From contig NZ_JXRR01000001.1 of the NCBI RefSeq assembly GCF_000829515.1, positions 1 to 64,000 on the forward strand: 64,000 nt of DNA. The letters run 5' to 3'. Every line of letters begins with the position of its first letter. Positions within the stretch are counted from its first letter, which is position 1. The notes below the pieces were generated by a model. It did no database searches. It was not told the DNA's origin and saw only the letters and a program-made list of their open reading frames with translations. The translations under genes and the position numbers were made by a program. This document shows, in pieces, positions 1 through 10,916 of the stretch. Source of the DNA: Jeotgalibacillus campisalis (GTDB lineage: Bacteria > Bacillota > Bacilli > Bacillales > Jeotgalibacillaceae).

Positions 1-8
1 AGATCGAT

Positions 9-145
9 TCATTTCCGTTTCAGGCGGAGGCTTTCCGCGGGGCGGGAGGTGAGCCCCTTTGATGCTTGAGCATCTGCTTGGTCTCACCCTTCCCGCTTTA
101 TCCCGCTGGAGTCCCGCCTTCCACTGCAATGAACCTATTCTTTTT
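9..145. repeat. 137-bp palindromic intergenic repeat, copy A
   Basis: Near-identical to copy B at 298-435: about three substitutions and one single-base indel. The outer ends read TCATT and AATGA, and the inner part is an imperfect inverted repeat (GGCGGGAGGTGAG facing CTCACCCTTCCCGC). It is GC-rich compared with the flanks. The form resembles a miniature non-coding mobile element or a structured intergenic repeat. No open frame or transposase is present. Confidence 0.85.
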
Positions 146-297
146 TACGTAGTTATAAACAAGAGGGCTTGTCACAAGGAGAACGTCTTTTCAGTCTTGT
201 GAATTACTGTATGGAATGAATTGAAATAGCTTGTGAAATCATGATTTTCAACCTATGTACGTATTTACTTCTGCTTTTGCATTCTAATAAGACCGGC

Positions 298-435
298 TCA
301 TTTCCGTTTCAGGCGGAGGCTTTCCGCGGGGCGGGAGGTGAGCCCCTTTGCTGCTTGCGCATCTGCATGGTCTCACCCTTCCCGCTTTATCCCGCTGGAG
401 TCCCCGCCTTCCACTGCAATGAACCTATTCTTTTT
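298..435. repeat. 137-bp palindromic intergenic repeat, copy B
   Basis: Second copy of the element at 9-145, in the same orientation and about 150 bp away. The short unique stretch between the copies contains no recognisable gene. An open frame that runs through this copy (241-459) is an artefact of the repeat. Confidence 0.85.
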
Positions 436-462
436 AATCGTTGCCTCGCAGGAAAATAAGCT

Positions 463-503
463 AAAAAAAGAATGTTCCATGATAAGTCATGAGAACATTC
501 TTT
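463..503 (-). terminator. Intrinsic terminator of tdk
   Basis: Perfect 11-bp inverted repeat (AAAGAATGTTC / GAACATTCTTT, 467-477 and 493-503) followed on the minus strand by a run of T. It lies 10 bp beyond the tdk stop codon. Confidence 0.85.
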
Positions 504-512
504 AGTAATTTT

Positions 513-1121
513 TTATTTAGAGGTTGAGGTTTGAGAAACGGTTACGCCTGTTGGAACTTCGTGATGGTGACGGCAGCGGGGTTCATAGGCTTCAGATGCT
601 CCTACTAAGATAACTGGATCATCGTAGCCTGCAGGACGTCCTTCGATCAGCCGCTGCGTTCTGCTTGCAGGGGATCCGCAAACGGCACATACTGCCTGCA
701 GTTTCGTAACCTGCTCTGCCAGCGCCATAATATGCGGTACCGGACCAAATGGCTCCCCTTTAAAATCCTGGTCGAGACCAGCTGCTACGACGCGGTAGCC
801 CTGATCAGCCAGCTGTGTGATCACATCAATAATGCCGTGGTCGAAAAACTGCACTTCATCGATGGCTATTAAATCCGCCTTCGTTGTGACCTGGCCCAGT
901 ATGTCAGAGGAATCTTCAACCGGTACTGCAATAACTGAGGCTCCATTATGCGATACAATCGCTTCTTCACTATACCGGTCATCCAGCTTCGGTTTAAAAA
1001 CCATAATATGCTGTCTCGCAAACTGCGCTCTCCGTACCCGGCGAATTAATTCCTCCGACTTTCCTGAAAACATACTGCCGCAAATAACCTCAACCCAACC
1101 CGTCTGTTTCATTACATACAC
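513..1121 (-). CDS. tdk: Thymidine kinase
   Basis: Type II thymidine kinase, phosphorylating thymidine to dTMP in nucleotide salvage. The 202-residue length is normal. The P-loop GSMFSGKS lies at residues 15-22, followed by the conserved [11 protein letters not shown] helix. The lasso/zinc region carries CAVCG and a later C-rich RCRHHH segment. The start is GTG at 1121 with AGGAG 11 bases upstream; an in-frame ATG three codons later (1112) is an alternative. It lies downstream of rpmE, as in B. subtilis, but more than 300 bp separate them, so a separate transcript is possible. A strong terminator follows. Confidence 0.95.
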   Translation of the reverse strand: MYVMKQTGWVEVICGSMFSGKSEELIRRVRRAQFARQHIMVFKPKLDDRYSEEAIVSHNGASVIAVPVEDSSDILGQVTTKADLIAIDEVQFFDHGIIDVITQLADQGYRVVAAGLDQDFKGEPFGPVPHIMALAEQVTKLQAVCAVCGSPASRTQRLIEGRPAGYDDPVILVGASEAYEPRCRHHHEVPTGVTVSQTSTSK

Positions 1122-1438
1122 CAGAAACTCAGCTCCTTTCTTGCCTTTGCTCTTGCTTTATCATACTAAAGGGACCAGACCCCTTTAATGGTTTAAATCA
1201 TTGCTTCCCACACATCTTCAGTTAAAAGATCTATGTATAAAAGAAAAGAATGAGCTCCATGCTTTTTGCCGTGCAGGAGTCATTCGCTTGTTGTCCGTTC
1301 AATTGTCTGCTAATCATTTTACGGGTTTGAGTTCGGAGCCGCAAGAGGGATTTTAGACCCAATTCGACGAAATTATTCATTATTCTCCCCAAATTGACCG
1401 TAAAAAAACAGGCAAGAAGTTTCTTGCCTGTTCTGATA
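1122..1438. other. Gene-free spacer between rpmE and tdk
   Basis: No coding region found. It holds the tdk ribosome-binding site, the rpmE terminator (1402-1432) and a short near-palindrome at 1168-1188 (AAAGGGACCAGACCCCTTT). A similar motif recurs at 41669-41689. No clear promoter was identified. Confidence 0.6.
1402..1432 (-). terminator. Intrinsic terminator of rpmE
   Basis: AACAGGCAAGAA (1407-1418) and TTCTTGCCTGTT (1421-1432) form a perfect stem; a run of seven T follows on the minus strand. Confidence 0.85.
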
Positions 1439-1645
1439 TTACTGTTGCTTAAGACCGTATTTTTTGTTGAAGCGATCAACACGGCCATCGGCTGCTGCGA
1501 ACTTCTGACGGCCTGTGTAGAATGGGTGACACTCTGCACATACCTCAACACGAATGTCTTCTTTCACAGAACCAGTTTCAAATTCGTTACCGCAAGTACA
1601 TGATACCTTTGCGAGTTTGTAATTTGGATGAATTCCTGCTCTCAT
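1439..1645 (-). CDS. rpmE: 50S ribosomal protein L31, zinc-binding form
   Basis: Bacterial L31, part of the large subunit central protuberance. The protein is 68 residues and carries the four zinc-ligand cysteines of the C+ type (CTC near residue 16 and CAEC near 36-39), plus the family core [10 protein letters not shown]. The C+ form is the zinc-replete L31; a C- paralogue (ytiA type) may exist elsewhere but is not in this window. The ATG at 1645 was chosen because GGAG sits nine bases before it; the upstream in-frame ATG at 1654 directly abuts the Shine-Dalgarno. It lies between rho and tdk, as in B. subtilis. Confidence 0.95.
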   Translation of the reverse strand: MRAGIHPNYKLAKVSCTCGNEFETGSVKEDIRVEVCAECHPFYTGRQKFAAADGRVDRFNKKYGLKQQ

Positions 1646-1774
1646 CTCTTTCATCTCCTTCCGCCCTGAACCATCTGGAACAGAGTAAGTACTTACTATA
1701 CTACCATGTAGTCATGCGCTGTACAAGCACAATGCTTACATTATATCAGGGGTGATTAGGTTAATCAATACATG

Positions 1775-3064
1775 TTATTTATTTCTTGATGAACCGTTGG
1801 ACTGGTGCGTTTTCATTTCCTCTGTAAGGTTTTCAAAGAATTCCTCGTTTGTTTTTGATTGGCGTAATTTACGCAGGAAACGTTCTCCAAAATCATGTGA
1901 ATCAGACATTGCGCGGCGAATCGTCCACAGCTTGTCCAAATGGCCAGAAGGTACAAGTAGTTCCTCTTTCCGCGTTCCGCTTCGTCGAATATCGATTGCC
2001 GGGAATATACGGCGTTCAGCCAGGTTGCGGTCGAGGTGAAGCTCCATGTTGCCTGTTCCTTTGAACTCCTCGTAAATGACTTCATCCATACGGGAGCCCG
2101 TGTCCACAAGAGCTGTGGCAAGGATCGTCAAGCTGCCGCCTTCTTCAATATTCCGGGCAGCACCAAAGAACCGCTTCGGACGATGGAAAGCTGCAGGGTC
2201 AATACCGCCTGACAGTGTACGGCCGCTTGGCGGGATAACAAGATTGTACGCACGTGCAAGACGGGTAATGCTGTCCATCAGGATGATTACGTCACGCTTG
2301 TGTTCCACTAAACGCATCGCACGTTCAAGTACAAGCTCTGCTACTTTAATGTGATTTTCAGGAACTTCATCAAAAGTGGAGCTCACCACATCCGCATCAA
2401 CAGAACGCTCGATGTCTGTTACTTCCTCCGGACGTTCATCAATCAGAAGAACGATTAATTCCGCCTCGGGATGGTTGGTTGTAATCGAGTTGGCTATTTC
2501 TTTTAAAAGCATCGTTTTTCCGGCTTTTGGCGGTGCAACAATAAGTCCTCGCTGACCAAACCCAACAGGAGACACTAAATCCATAATTCGTGTAGAAAAG
2601 GCTTTAGGCTGCGTTTCAAGCATGATTTTACGGTCAGGATAAAGAGGTGTTAGAGCTGGGAAATGAACACGTTCCTTTGCTGTTTCCGGATCATCTCCAT
2701 TTACAGCTTCTACATGAAGCAAACCGAAATAGCGTTCATTTTCTTTTGGCGGACGTACTTTCCCAGAGACTTTGTCGCCATTTCTTAGATCAAATCGGCG
2801 AATCTGTGAAGCTGAGATATAAATATCCTCTGAGCTCGGAGAATAATTAATCGGGCGAAGGAAACCAAAGCCTTCTGATTGAATGATTTCGAGCACGCCT
2901 TCCATGAAAAAGAAGCCTTCCTGCTCTGCACGGGATTTTAATATTGAAAAGATTAATTCTTTTTTTGTCAGTTTACTATAGTAGGACACTCGATACTCTT
3001 TCGCTAATTCATATAACTCTTTTAGCTTCATATTATCAAGTGACGACATTTTTAATTCTTCCAT
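1775..3064 (-). CDS. rho: Transcription termination factor Rho
   Basis: Hexameric RNA-dependent ATPase that ends transcription and limits antisense RNA. Domains in order: N-terminal helical Rho_N (1-50), cold-shock-like primary RNA-binding domain (GFGFLR near 65-70, then DIYIS), and a RecA-type ATPase with P-loop APPKAGKT near 177-184 and Walker B VIILMDS. At 429 residues it matches the short Bacillus Rho, with no long insertion. The start is ATG 3064; an in-frame ATG at 3049 is possible because neither has a strong Shine-Dalgarno. It sits between glpX and rpmE. Confidence 0.97.
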   Translation of the reverse strand: MEELKMSSLDNMKLKELYELAKEYRVSYYSKLTKKELIFSILKSRAEQEGFFFMEGVLEIIQSEGFGFLRPINYSPSSEDIYISASQIRRFDLRNGDKVSGKVRPPKENERYFGLLHVEAVNGDDPETAKERVHFPALTPLYPDRKIMLETQPKAFSTRIMDLVSPVGFGQRGLIVAPPKAGKTMLLKEIANSITTNHPEAELIVLLIDERPEEVTDIERSVDADVVSSTFDEVPENHIKVAELVLERAMRLVEHKRDVIILMDSITRLARAYNLVIPPSGRTLSGGIDPAAFHRPKRFFGAARNIEEGGSLTILATALVDTGSRMDEVIYEEFKGTGNMELHLDRNLAERRIFPAIDIRRSGTRKEELLVPSGHLDKLWTIRRAMSDSHDFGERFLRKLRQSKTNEEFFENLTEEMKTHQSNGSSRNK

Positions 3065-3407
3065 AAGGACACCACACTTTTTAAATTTTCAGTTCTCTAG
3101 CCATACGTTCTGCAGGTTTGGTAGTAAATAAGGGTAAGGGCGTGTTGCTAGAAGAAAAGAGGTTGAATGATTAAAACGTTGAATAAAACATGAAGATTAT
3201 TTAAGCCATATCTATTCTACCTGTTATTAGGCAGACAAGCAATCAATATTATAAAAAGAAAAGAGCCTCGATTGTAAAGAAGGCTACAAGTCCGAAGCTC
3301 TGGGCTGCTTAAAAAGATGCACTGTTTCTTACGATTATAAATAGGATACCACATTGTTTGCCATTTTGACGGTTAAGCGGTCCCTTAAACAAGGTTCCCT
3401 TCTCTAT
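3065..3407. other. Spacer between glpX and rho
   Basis: No coding region supported. It contains the glpX terminator at 3252-3301 and the untranslated leader of rho. Rho genes often have leaders with autoregulation; no specific element could be identified here. Confidence 0.6.
3252..3301 (-). terminator. Intrinsic terminator of glpX
   Basis: Nine-base stem with one G-U pair (AGCCTCG and CGAAGCT arms, 3262-3270 and 3293-3301) followed on the minus strand by TTTTCTTTTT. The loop is long, about 22 bases. Confidence 0.6.
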
Positions 3408-4373
3408 TTATGATTTCATTACAAGATTCGGTTTCTTATTTAAGCTGTGATTCCCTTCAATAAAGCGTACTGTTCCTGATCTGGCACGCATAACAAGAGA
3501 ATGGGTTTCGCCGTATGTCGCTTTAAACTGAACGCCTTTAAGAAGCTCTCCATCTGTCACGCCTGTTGCAGCAAAAATGGCATCGTCCCCGCGAACCAGG
3601 TCCTCCATAAGCAGTACTTTGTTGACATCAATATTCATGGCACGGCACCGCTCGGCTTCTTCTTCACTCTGCGGAAGCAGCCTGCCCTGGATTTCTCCAC
3701 CGAGGCATTTGAGCCCGACAGCTGCTATGACGCCTTCAGGTGCGCCTCCTGAGCCAAAAAGAATATCTACACCTGTCGCATCAAATGCTGTGTTAATGGC
3801 GCCTGCCACATCTCCATCACCGATCAATTTAATTCTTGCTCCGGCACTTCGGAGTTCTTCTATAATTCCAGCATGGCGTTCCCGATTTAAAATCGTTGCC
3901 ACCACATCTTCAATATTTTTGTTTTTTGCTTTTGCGACTGCCTTAAGATTGTCCAATACAGACGCATTAATATCAATTTGTCCAACTGCTTCAGGGCCGA
4001 CAGCAATCTTATCCATGTACATATCCGGTGCATTCAGCAGGTGGCCATGATCAGCTACAGCTAAAACAGCAATGGCATTCCAGCCGCCTGATGCAACTAT
4101 ATTTGTGCCTTCGAGCGGGTCCACTGCGACGTCGACTCTCGGACCGTATCCGGTGCCGAGCTTTTCGCCAATGTAAAGCATCGGCGCTTCGTCCATTTCC
4201 CCTTCACCGATTACAACCGTTCCTTTCATTGGAATCGTATCGAATACATCTCTCATGGCAGTGGTCGCTGCATCATCTGCTTCAATTTTTAATCCGCGCC
4301 CCATCCATCTTGCAGATGCAAGGGCCGCCGCTTCAGTCACACGAACAAGCTCCATTGATAAACTGCGTTCCAT
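3408..4373 (-). CDS. glpX: Class II fructose-1,6-bisphosphatase
   Basis: Gluconeogenic hydrolysis of fructose-1,6-bisphosphate to fructose-6-phosphate; metal dependent. The GlpX-type signature residues are visible: [10 protein letters not shown] at 55-64, DPLEGTN at 85-91, then GDGDVAGA and GSGGAPEGV. The 321-residue length is normal for the family. The start ATG is preceded by GGGGGATGGGA. Its neighbour murA2 lies 75 bp upstream on the same strand, so the two could share a transcript. Together with fbaA and fsa it forms a local sugar-phosphate group. Confidence 0.95.
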   Translation of the reverse strand: MERSLSMELVRVTEAAALASARWMGRGLKIEADDAATTAMRDVFDTIPMKGTVVIGEGEMDEAPMLYIGEKLGTGYGPRVDVAVDPLEGTNIVASGGWNAIAVLAVADHGHLLNAPDMYMDKIAVGPEAVGQIDINASVLDNLKAVAKAKNKNIEDVVATILNRERHAGIIEELRSAGARIKLIGDGDVAGAINTAFDATGVDILFGSGGAPEGVIAAVGLKCLGGEIQGRLLPQSEEEAERCRAMNIDVNKVLLMEDLVRGDDAIFAATGVTDGELLKGVQFKATYGETHSLVMRARSGTVRFIEGNHSLNKKPNLVMKS

Positions 4374-4448
4374 CTTCCCATCCCCCTTGAACTAGTTCTC
4401 GGGGATTAGTATAACACATTAGACCTTTAATGTGTCATACTTTTTAAG

Positions 4449-5735
4449 CTATTGATTGTTAACTTGCTCAAGCTCTTCTTCTGTCATAGCTTCCCGCCAG
4501 ATCACTGCGCCAAGTCCGGTCAGCTTTTCAATCAGATCACTGTAGCCTCTGTCGATATGCTCTAGCCCCGTTACTTCCGTAATGCCTTCAGCCATCAGTC
4601 CTGCGATGACAAGAGCCGCACCTGCCCGAAGGTCTGATGCTTTGACACGGGTTCCTTGCAGTTTTGATGGTCCATATACAATGGCAGAGCTTCCTTCTGT
4701 TTTAATGTTCGCATTCATTCTTCTTAATTCGTCAATATGTTTAAAGCGCGCAGAATAGATCGTATCGGTTACTAATGCCGTTCCTTCCGCTCGTGTAAGA
4801 AGAGAAGTCATAGGCTGCTGAAGATCCGTCGGAAATCCTGGATAAACAAGTGTTTTAATATCTACTGAGCGCAGCTTGTCTGCCTTCCCAATATAGATGT
4901 CTTCATCACTTTCTTCGATCGGCACACCCATTTCACGAAGCTTGGCCGTCAGGGATTCCATATGAAGAGGGATCACATTTTCAACAGTCAGCCCGCCTCC
5001 GGCTGCAGCTCCCAGTATCATATATGTACCTGCTTCAATCCGGTCTGGAATAATGGTGTGTCTTGTTCCCGACAGCGATTCAACGCCGTCAATCCGAATG
5101 ACATTTGTACCTGCTCCTTTGATTTTTGCACCCATATTATTTAACAGGGTTGCTACATCAATGATTTCAGGTTCTTTTGCTGCATTCTCGATAACCGTCT
5201 GCCCGGTAGCCCTTACAGCTGCAAGCATAATATTGATCGTGGCACCTACACTTACGACATCCAAGTAAATACGTGCGCCTTTTAATTCATCTGCTCTAAG
5301 GTAGATGGCACCCTGCTCATTCGTGACTGTTGCGCCAAGCGCTTCAAACCCTTTAATATGCTGATCAATCGGACGCGGCCCAAGGTGGCAGCCTCCGGGA
5401 AGTCCAATGGCCGCTTTTTTAAAGCGTCCAAGCATCGCTCCCATCATGTAGTAGGACGCCCGGAGTTTTTTTACGCGGCCGCTTGGCAGCGGCATCGCGA
5501 CCATTCCTTCAGGGTTTACATGCATTTCTCCATTGTCAACGGTCACTTCTCCTCCAATTTCCTCGAGCAGCTCCTTTAGCGTCTGAACATCAGAAATGTC
5601 TGGAAGCCCTTCTATAACTGTTGGTGAATCAGCCAATATTGTTGCAGGAATTAGCGCTACTGCACTATTTTTAGCACCGCTTACTTTGATTCTGCCAGTT
5701 AAAGGGTGGCCCCCTTCAATCTTTAGTTTTTCCAT
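4449..5735 (-). CDS. murA2: UDP-N-acetylglucosamine 1-carboxyvinyltransferase, second paralogue
   Basis: First committed step of peptidoglycan precursor synthesis: enolpyruvyl transfer from PEP to UDP-GlcNAc. The protein is 428 residues. K22 and N23 occur in GAKNS, and the catalytic cysteine is C116 in [11 protein letters not shown]. Sequence and position (between glpX and fsa) match B. subtilis MurAB, also called MurZ, so this is the second copy; the essential MurAA is expected elsewhere. AAGGAG sits seven bases before ATG 5735. Nothing in the active site suggests loss of function. Confidence 0.93.
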   Translation of the reverse strand: MEKLKIEGGHPLTGRIKVSGAKNSAVALIPATILADSPTVIEGLPDISDVQTLKELLEEIGGEVTVDNGEMHVNPEGMVAMPLPSGRVKKLRASYYMMGAMLGRFKKAAIGLPGGCHLGPRPIDQHIKGFEALGATVTNEQGAIYLRADELKGARIYLDVVSVGATINIMLAAVRATGQTVIENAAKEPEIIDVATLLNNMGAKIKGAGTNVIRIDGVESLSGTRHTIIPDRIEAGTYMILGAAAGGGLTVENVIPLHMESLTAKLREMGVPIEESDEDIYIGKADKLRSVDIKTLVYPGFPTDLQQPMTSLLTRAEGTALVTDTIYSARFKHIDELRRMNANIKTEGSSAIVYGPSKLQGTRVKASDLRAGAALVIAGLMAEGITEVTGLEHIDRGYSDLIEKLTGLGAVIWREAMTEEELEQVNNQ

Positions 5736-5805
5736 CGTAAAGCTCCTTCCCCTGTTCCATTAAGAGCTTTGAACATGCGATTGTGACTTTCAAAGCGTTC
5801 TTAAT

Positions 5806-5845
5806 CACACACGCGAGTCAAAGATGACTTTTACGTTAGTGTGTG
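5806..5845. other. Hairpin in the murA2-fsa spacer
   Basis: CACACAC (from 5806) pairs with GTGTGTG (5839-5845), with a nested GAGTCA / TGACTT stem inside. No T-run follows on either strand, so it is not an ordinary intrinsic terminator. An RNA-processing or stabilising hairpin is possible. Confidence 0.4.
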
Positions 5846-5894
5846 CACTCTTCTTTCTAATCATGTGAAAGAAATAAGCAAACAGGTAAAAAAT

Positions 5895-6536
5895 TTATTT
5901 CTGTTTGTTCCAATCATTCAAAAACGCTTCTATTCCTGAATCTGTTAATGGATGATTAAATAATTGTTTTAATACTTTTATAGGACACGTAGCAATATGA
6001 GCGCCGTTCAGCGCTGCCTGGGTTACATGTTGAGGATGACGAATCGATGCGGCGATGATTTCCGTATCAATACCATGAATCGCAAAAATATCAGCTATGG
6101 TATTGATCAGCTGCATGCCGTCATGACCGATATCGTCCAGTCTTCCAAGGAAAGGAGAAACATATGAAGCACCTGCACGAGCTGCCATTAATGCCTGGTT
6201 AGCATTGAAAATGAGCGTGACATTGGTTTTGATGCCTTTTTTTGCAAAGGCTGCAGTCGCTTTTAAGCCGTCAGGTGTCATGGGGACTTTAACCGTAATA
6301 TTTGGGGCAATTTGAGCAAGCCTTGTTCCTTCTTCGATCATGCCTTCTGCTTCAAGCGAGATCACTTCTGCACTGACTGAGCCTTCCACAAGCTCGGTGA
6401 TTTCCTTCAGGCGGTCGTGAAATGAAATATTTTCTTTTGCTACCAGCGATGGATTCGTTGTGACCCCCGACACAATTCCCCAGCTGTGTGCTTCTGTAAT
6501 TTCGTTCATATTTGCTGTATCGATAAAAAATTTCAT
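5895..6536 (-). CDS. fsa: Transaldolase-like fructose-6-phosphate aldolase family protein
   Basis: TalC/FSA-type TIM-barrel enzyme of 213 residues (B. subtilis YwjH). The Schiff-base lysine is K83 in TVKVPMT. FIDTA at the N-terminus, GVTTNPSL near 24-31 and AASIRHPQH near 160 are family hallmarks. Members act as transaldolase in the non-oxidative pentose phosphate pathway or as fructose-6-phosphate aldolase; the sequence alone does not settle which. GGGGAGATGG precedes ATG 6536. It lies downstream of fbaA on the same strand, with about 240 bp between them. Confidence 0.9.
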   Translation of the reverse strand: MKFFIDTANMNEITEAHSWGIVSGVTTNPSLVAKENISFHDRLKEITELVEGSVSAEVISLEAEGMIEEGTRLAQIAPNITVKVPMTPDGLKATAAFAKKGIKTNVTLIFNANQALMAARAGASYVSPFLGRLDDIGHDGMQLINTIADIFAIHGIDTEIIAASIRHPQHVTQAALNGAHIATCPIKVLKQLFNHPLTDSGIEAFLNDWNKQK

Positions 6537-6782
6537 TTTACTCCATCTCCCCTTGTTGTTCTGCGTAGTTCAAATTTTCAAAATACAACATGTATAGGAA
6601 AAGCTGACCCTGTGAAAAAACCAGTTCTAATTGAAAAGGCATGGTGCGTCCATGCTTGTCCTTTATCCTTAGTACCTGGTTCCATTCCCAGTGCCAGCTT
6701 TATTTCTCAGAATCGCTGGTATCATCGATCTCCTTTTAAGGGAAGAGATCGTCAGCTGAACTGATTTGTTATGCACAAATCT

Positions 6783-7640
6783 TTATGCTTGATTTGCAGA
6801 ACCAAATTCACGCATTTTTCCTGCAACGGTCGTTTTGATTGCTTCACGAGCAGGTCCAAGATATTTACGAGGATCATATACTTCAGAATCATTTGCAAGC
6901 ACTTCACGCACTGCTTTTGTAGAAGCTAGCTGGTTTTCAGTGTTTACGTTGATTTTTGCTGTACCGTAAGAGATCGCTTTTTGGATATCCTTAGTTGGAA
7001 TTCCTGTACCTCCGTGAAGAACGATCGGAACTTGTGCTTCGCGTCCGATTTGTTCCATTTCAACGAATCCAAGATTTGGTTCGCCTTTGTAAGGGCCGTG
7101 AACAGAACCAAGTGCCGGAGCCAATGTGTCGATTCCAGTACGTTCTACAAGCTCTTTACATTCCAATGGATCAGCATAAATTACGCCGTCTGCAATGACA
7201 TCGTCTTCCTGTCCGCCGACTACTCCAAGCTCAGCTTCAACGGAAACGCCTTTAGAGTGAGCGTACTCAACCACTTTAGAAGTGATTTCGATGTTTTCTT
7301 CAAATGGGCCGTGAGACGCATCAATCATTACAGAAGTAAAGCCTGCATCGATCGCTTCTTTACATTTTTCGAAGCTTGAACCGTGGTCCAAATGAATGGC
7401 CACAGGAACAGTGATGTTTAAGTCTTCTAAAAGACCTTCAACCATTTTTACAACTGTTTTAAAACCGCTCATATAACGTGCTGCACCTTCAGAAACCCCT
7501 AGAATTACCGGTGATTGTTCTTCTTGTGCTGCTTGAAGAATCGCTTGAGTGTACTCAAGATTATTCAGGTTAAATTGTCCTACAGCGTATCCTTTTTCTT
7601 TCGCTGTATTCAACATGTCAGTCATTGATACTAATGGCAT
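6783..7640 (-). CDS. fbaA: Class II fructose-bisphosphate aldolase
   Basis: Zinc-dependent cleavage of fructose-1,6-bisphosphate to dihydroxyacetone phosphate and glyceraldehyde-3-phosphate in glycolysis, reversed in gluconeogenesis. From ATG 7640 the protein is 285 residues, the usual Bacillus length. Zinc and catalytic residues are visible in AIHLDHGSS (D85, H86), the central [10 protein letters not shown] and VLHGGTG. A longer frame reaches 7730, but AAGGAGGAG stands before ATG 7640 and the extra residues do not belong to the family. Its place between fsa and spo0F is the conserved Bacillus order. Confidence 0.96.
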   Translation of the reverse strand: MPLVSMTDMLNTAKEKGYAVGQFNLNNLEYTQAILQAAQEEQSPVILGVSEGAARYMSGFKTVVKMVEGLLEDLNITVPVAIHLDHGSSFEKCKEAIDAGFTSVMIDASHGPFEENIEITSKVVEYAHSKGVSVEAELGVVGGQEDDVIADGVIYADPLECKELVERTGIDTLAPALGSVHGPYKGEPNLGFVEMEQIGREAQVPIVLHGGTGIPTKDIQKAISYGTAKINVNTENQLASTKAVREVLANDSEVYDPRKYLGPAREAIKTTVAGKMREFGSANQA

Positions 7641-7805
7641 AATCGAAACTCCTCCTTGAAATATGTGTTTTAGCACACGCTGCTGCACGAAATAGTTCAT
7701 GCACCAAGCAACTATTTTCCATAGTATCATACCAAAAGAAACATCATTTGACTACGCATGAGCCTCATCTGGTAAAAGAAACACAATTCGGGATATTCCT
7801 ACTTA

Positions 7806-8171
7806 TCATCCTGTATGCTGAAGGTATTTCTTAACAAGCTGTCGAATGTCCTCTATGTCAAATGGCTTCGCAATATGCGTAAGCGCTCCCAAATCCTTCG
7901 CTTCCTGGATCATATCCAATTCCCCGTAAGCCGTCATGATGACCACTTTAATGTCCTCACGCTGTTTTTTCATTCTTTTCAGGATTTCTATTCCATCCAT
8001 GCCTGGAATCTTCATATCGAGGAGCACAAGATCTGGGTCCTCATTCAATAAAGAAAGTGCTTCGTAGCCGTTTGCTGCCTGAAACGTTTTATATCCCTCT
8101 TTATTCAGCACTTCGTTTAATAAAATGCGAATGCCGAACTGATCATCAACGATTAATATTTTTTCCTCCAC
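7806..8171 (-). CDS. spo0F: Sporulation phosphorelay response regulator Spo0F
   Basis: Single-domain receiver that takes phosphate from sporulation kinases and passes it to Spo0B. The 121-residue protein has the acidic pair D9-D10, the phospho-acceptor D52 ([11 protein letters not shown]), the conserved T in MTAYGE and K in IAKPFD; no output domain is present. Start: GTG at 8171, with AAGGGG eight bases upstream; the GTG at 8180 directly abuts that Shine-Dalgarno. Upstream lie a SigH-type promoter and a Spo0A box, as expected for a gene switched on at sporulation onset. Confidence 0.95.
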   Translation of the reverse strand: MEEKILIVDDQFGIRILLNEVLNKEGYKTFQAANGYEALSLLNEDPDLVLLDMKIPGMDGIEILKRMKKQREDIKVVIMTAYGELDMIQEAKDLGALTHIAKPFDIEDIRQLVKKYLQHTG

Positions 8172-8247
8172 GATTCCCACCCCTTCAAACAGTTTGTCCC
8201 TTTACTATGTATCGGTATATTTTCATTTTCACCCCGTATTATGGTAC

Positions 8248-8274
8248 ATTCTACAAATAATGTACAGTTCCTTC
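8248..8274 (-). promoter_or_regulatory. SigH-type promoter of spo0F
   Basis: On the minus strand GAAGGAACT-N11-GTAGAAT. The SigH consensus is RNAGGAWWW-N11/12-RNNGAAT, so only one position differs (C in the WWW triplet). It lies about 80 bp before the spo0F start. Placement and match fit the SigH-driven promoter known for spo0F in B. subtilis. Confidence 0.7.
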
Positions 8275-8312
8275 TTTGGTGGCGGAATTAGGACAGAAAC
8301 CTTATTACATAT

Positions 8313-8321
8313 TTCGACAAA
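8313..8321 (-). promoter_or_regulatory. Spo0A box upstream of spo0F
   Basis: TTTGTCGAA on the minus strand is a perfect match to the core 0A box. It lies about 40 bp upstream of the SigH -35 element of spo0F and about 20 bp upstream of ywjG, so it could act on either gene. Confidence 0.55.
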
Positions 8322-8343
8322 AACGGTGGAGGGGATTACTTTT

Positions 8344-8865
8344 ATGTTAAAAATGTTTACCACTCAACTCTCGGGTCTATTCTCCCGGCTGCAAGGAAAA
8401 GAAGAATGGATGATGGAGGACGCTGCACGTCTTCTTGCTCAGGCTGCTGTGGGTGAAGGAACGATTTATATTAAGGGTTTTGAGGAAATGAAGGGTGTTA
8501 CAGAGGAAGCGCTGAACGGAGAAGAACCGATGGCATGCGCACTCGAACTCCAAAATGTTGATGATTTAGACGGCGCCGACCGAGTGCTGATTGTCACCAG
8601 ACGTTCAACAGATGAGGATGCCATTGCACTTGCCAGAAAGCTTTTGGATAAACAGATTCCATTCACGGTCATCTCAGGGACGGTAAAAGAAGCGGAGGAA
8701 GATTTGACCACTTTAGCTGATGTCCACTTGAATACTCAGCTTGTGAAGGGCATGCTTCCTGATGAAAGCGGAAATCGATTTGGCTTCCCTTCTTTAGTTG
8801 CTGCTTTGTATTTATATCATGGTCTTAAATTTTCTCTTGATGAGATGATTGCTGAAAACGAATAA
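8344..8865 (+). CDS. ywjG: DUF2529 family protein (YwjG)
   Basis: 173 residues, similar to B. subtilis YwjG (DUF2529), which occupies the same place between spo0F and pyrG. The predicted fold is SIS-like alpha/beta: a segment with VLIVTRRSTDEDA resembles a nucleotide or sugar-phosphate binding turn. Function is not known. ATG 8344 was chosen for its GGAGGGG at proper distance; the frame continues to 8194 without a better start. It diverges from spo0F and converges on pyrG across a shared terminator. Confidence 0.85.
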   Translation: MLKMFTTQLSGLFSRLQGKEEWMMEDAARLLAQAAVGEGTIYIKGFEEMKGVTEEALNGEEPMACALELQNVDDLDGADRVLIVTRRSTDEDAIALARKLLDKQIPFTVISGTVKEAEEDLTTLADVHLNTQLVKGMLPDESGNRFGFPSLVAALYLYHGLKFSLDEMIAENE

Positions 8866-8891
8866 CGCAAAAAGCTGCAACGCTATAATAA

Positions 8892-8930
8892 AAAACGGAC
8901 AAGCGGCGATGTAAGCTGCTTGTCCGTTTT
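8892..8930. terminator. Bidirectional terminator between ywjG and pyrG
   Basis: Thirteen-base stem AAAACGGACAAGC / GCTTGTCCGTTTT. The A- and T-rich ends make it usable from both strands. It sits between two converging stop codons. Confidence 0.85.
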
Positions 8931-8935
8931 GTTTC

Positions 8936-10615
<1,680 letters not shown>

Positions 10616-10661
10616 TTAACGAATAATGACCCGATCCACTTGCAATCGAGTCCTTTATAAA

Positions 10662-10738
10662 AACAAAAAGCGCCCCTCCTACGTTTAAAAACGCAAGGGA
10701 GCGCGAATATCTGCGATTGTTCCTTTTTCAAGGAGCCC
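10662..10738 (-). promoter_or_regulatory. pyrG leader attenuator with GGGC start
   Basis: The minus-strand transcript is predicted to start GGGCTCC at 10738. A GC-rich hairpin with a T-rich tail follows (arms GCGCTCCC near 10695-10704 and GGAGGGGCGC near 10670-10680). In B. subtilis, CTP shortage causes reiterative G addition at GGGC, and the poly-G pairs with the C/T-rich 5' arm to block termination. The start sequence and the pyrimidine-rich 5' arm fit that mechanism. Confidence 0.75.
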
Positions 10739-10745
10739 AAATAAA

Positions 10746-10773
10746 ATACTACCACCAATCGAAAAATAGTCAA
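10746..10773 (-). promoter_or_regulatory. SigA promoter of pyrG
   Basis: TTGACT-N16-TAGTAT on the minus strand, with seven bases to the GGG start at 10738. Confidence 0.75.
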
Positions 10774-10916
10774 GGATAAAATAAGCCCTTGTCGAAAACA
10801 GGCGAATATAGCATTTTTCCCATTTTTTAGAGAATCAGTGCTAGAATGCCGGCCTTTTCTATAACCCCAATTGAAAAAAGCAGAAGAGCCATTCTGCGCT
10901 TCTGCTGGATAAAATA

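Noticed and set aside
241-459. Open frame of 72 codons through repeat copy B
   Set aside because: It consists mostly of the non-coding repeat, the same sequence in copy A is not open in the same way, and there is no ribosome-binding site.
817-1188. Plus-strand frame opposite tdk
   Set aside because: Complete overlap with a well-supported gene on the other strand and no independent signal.
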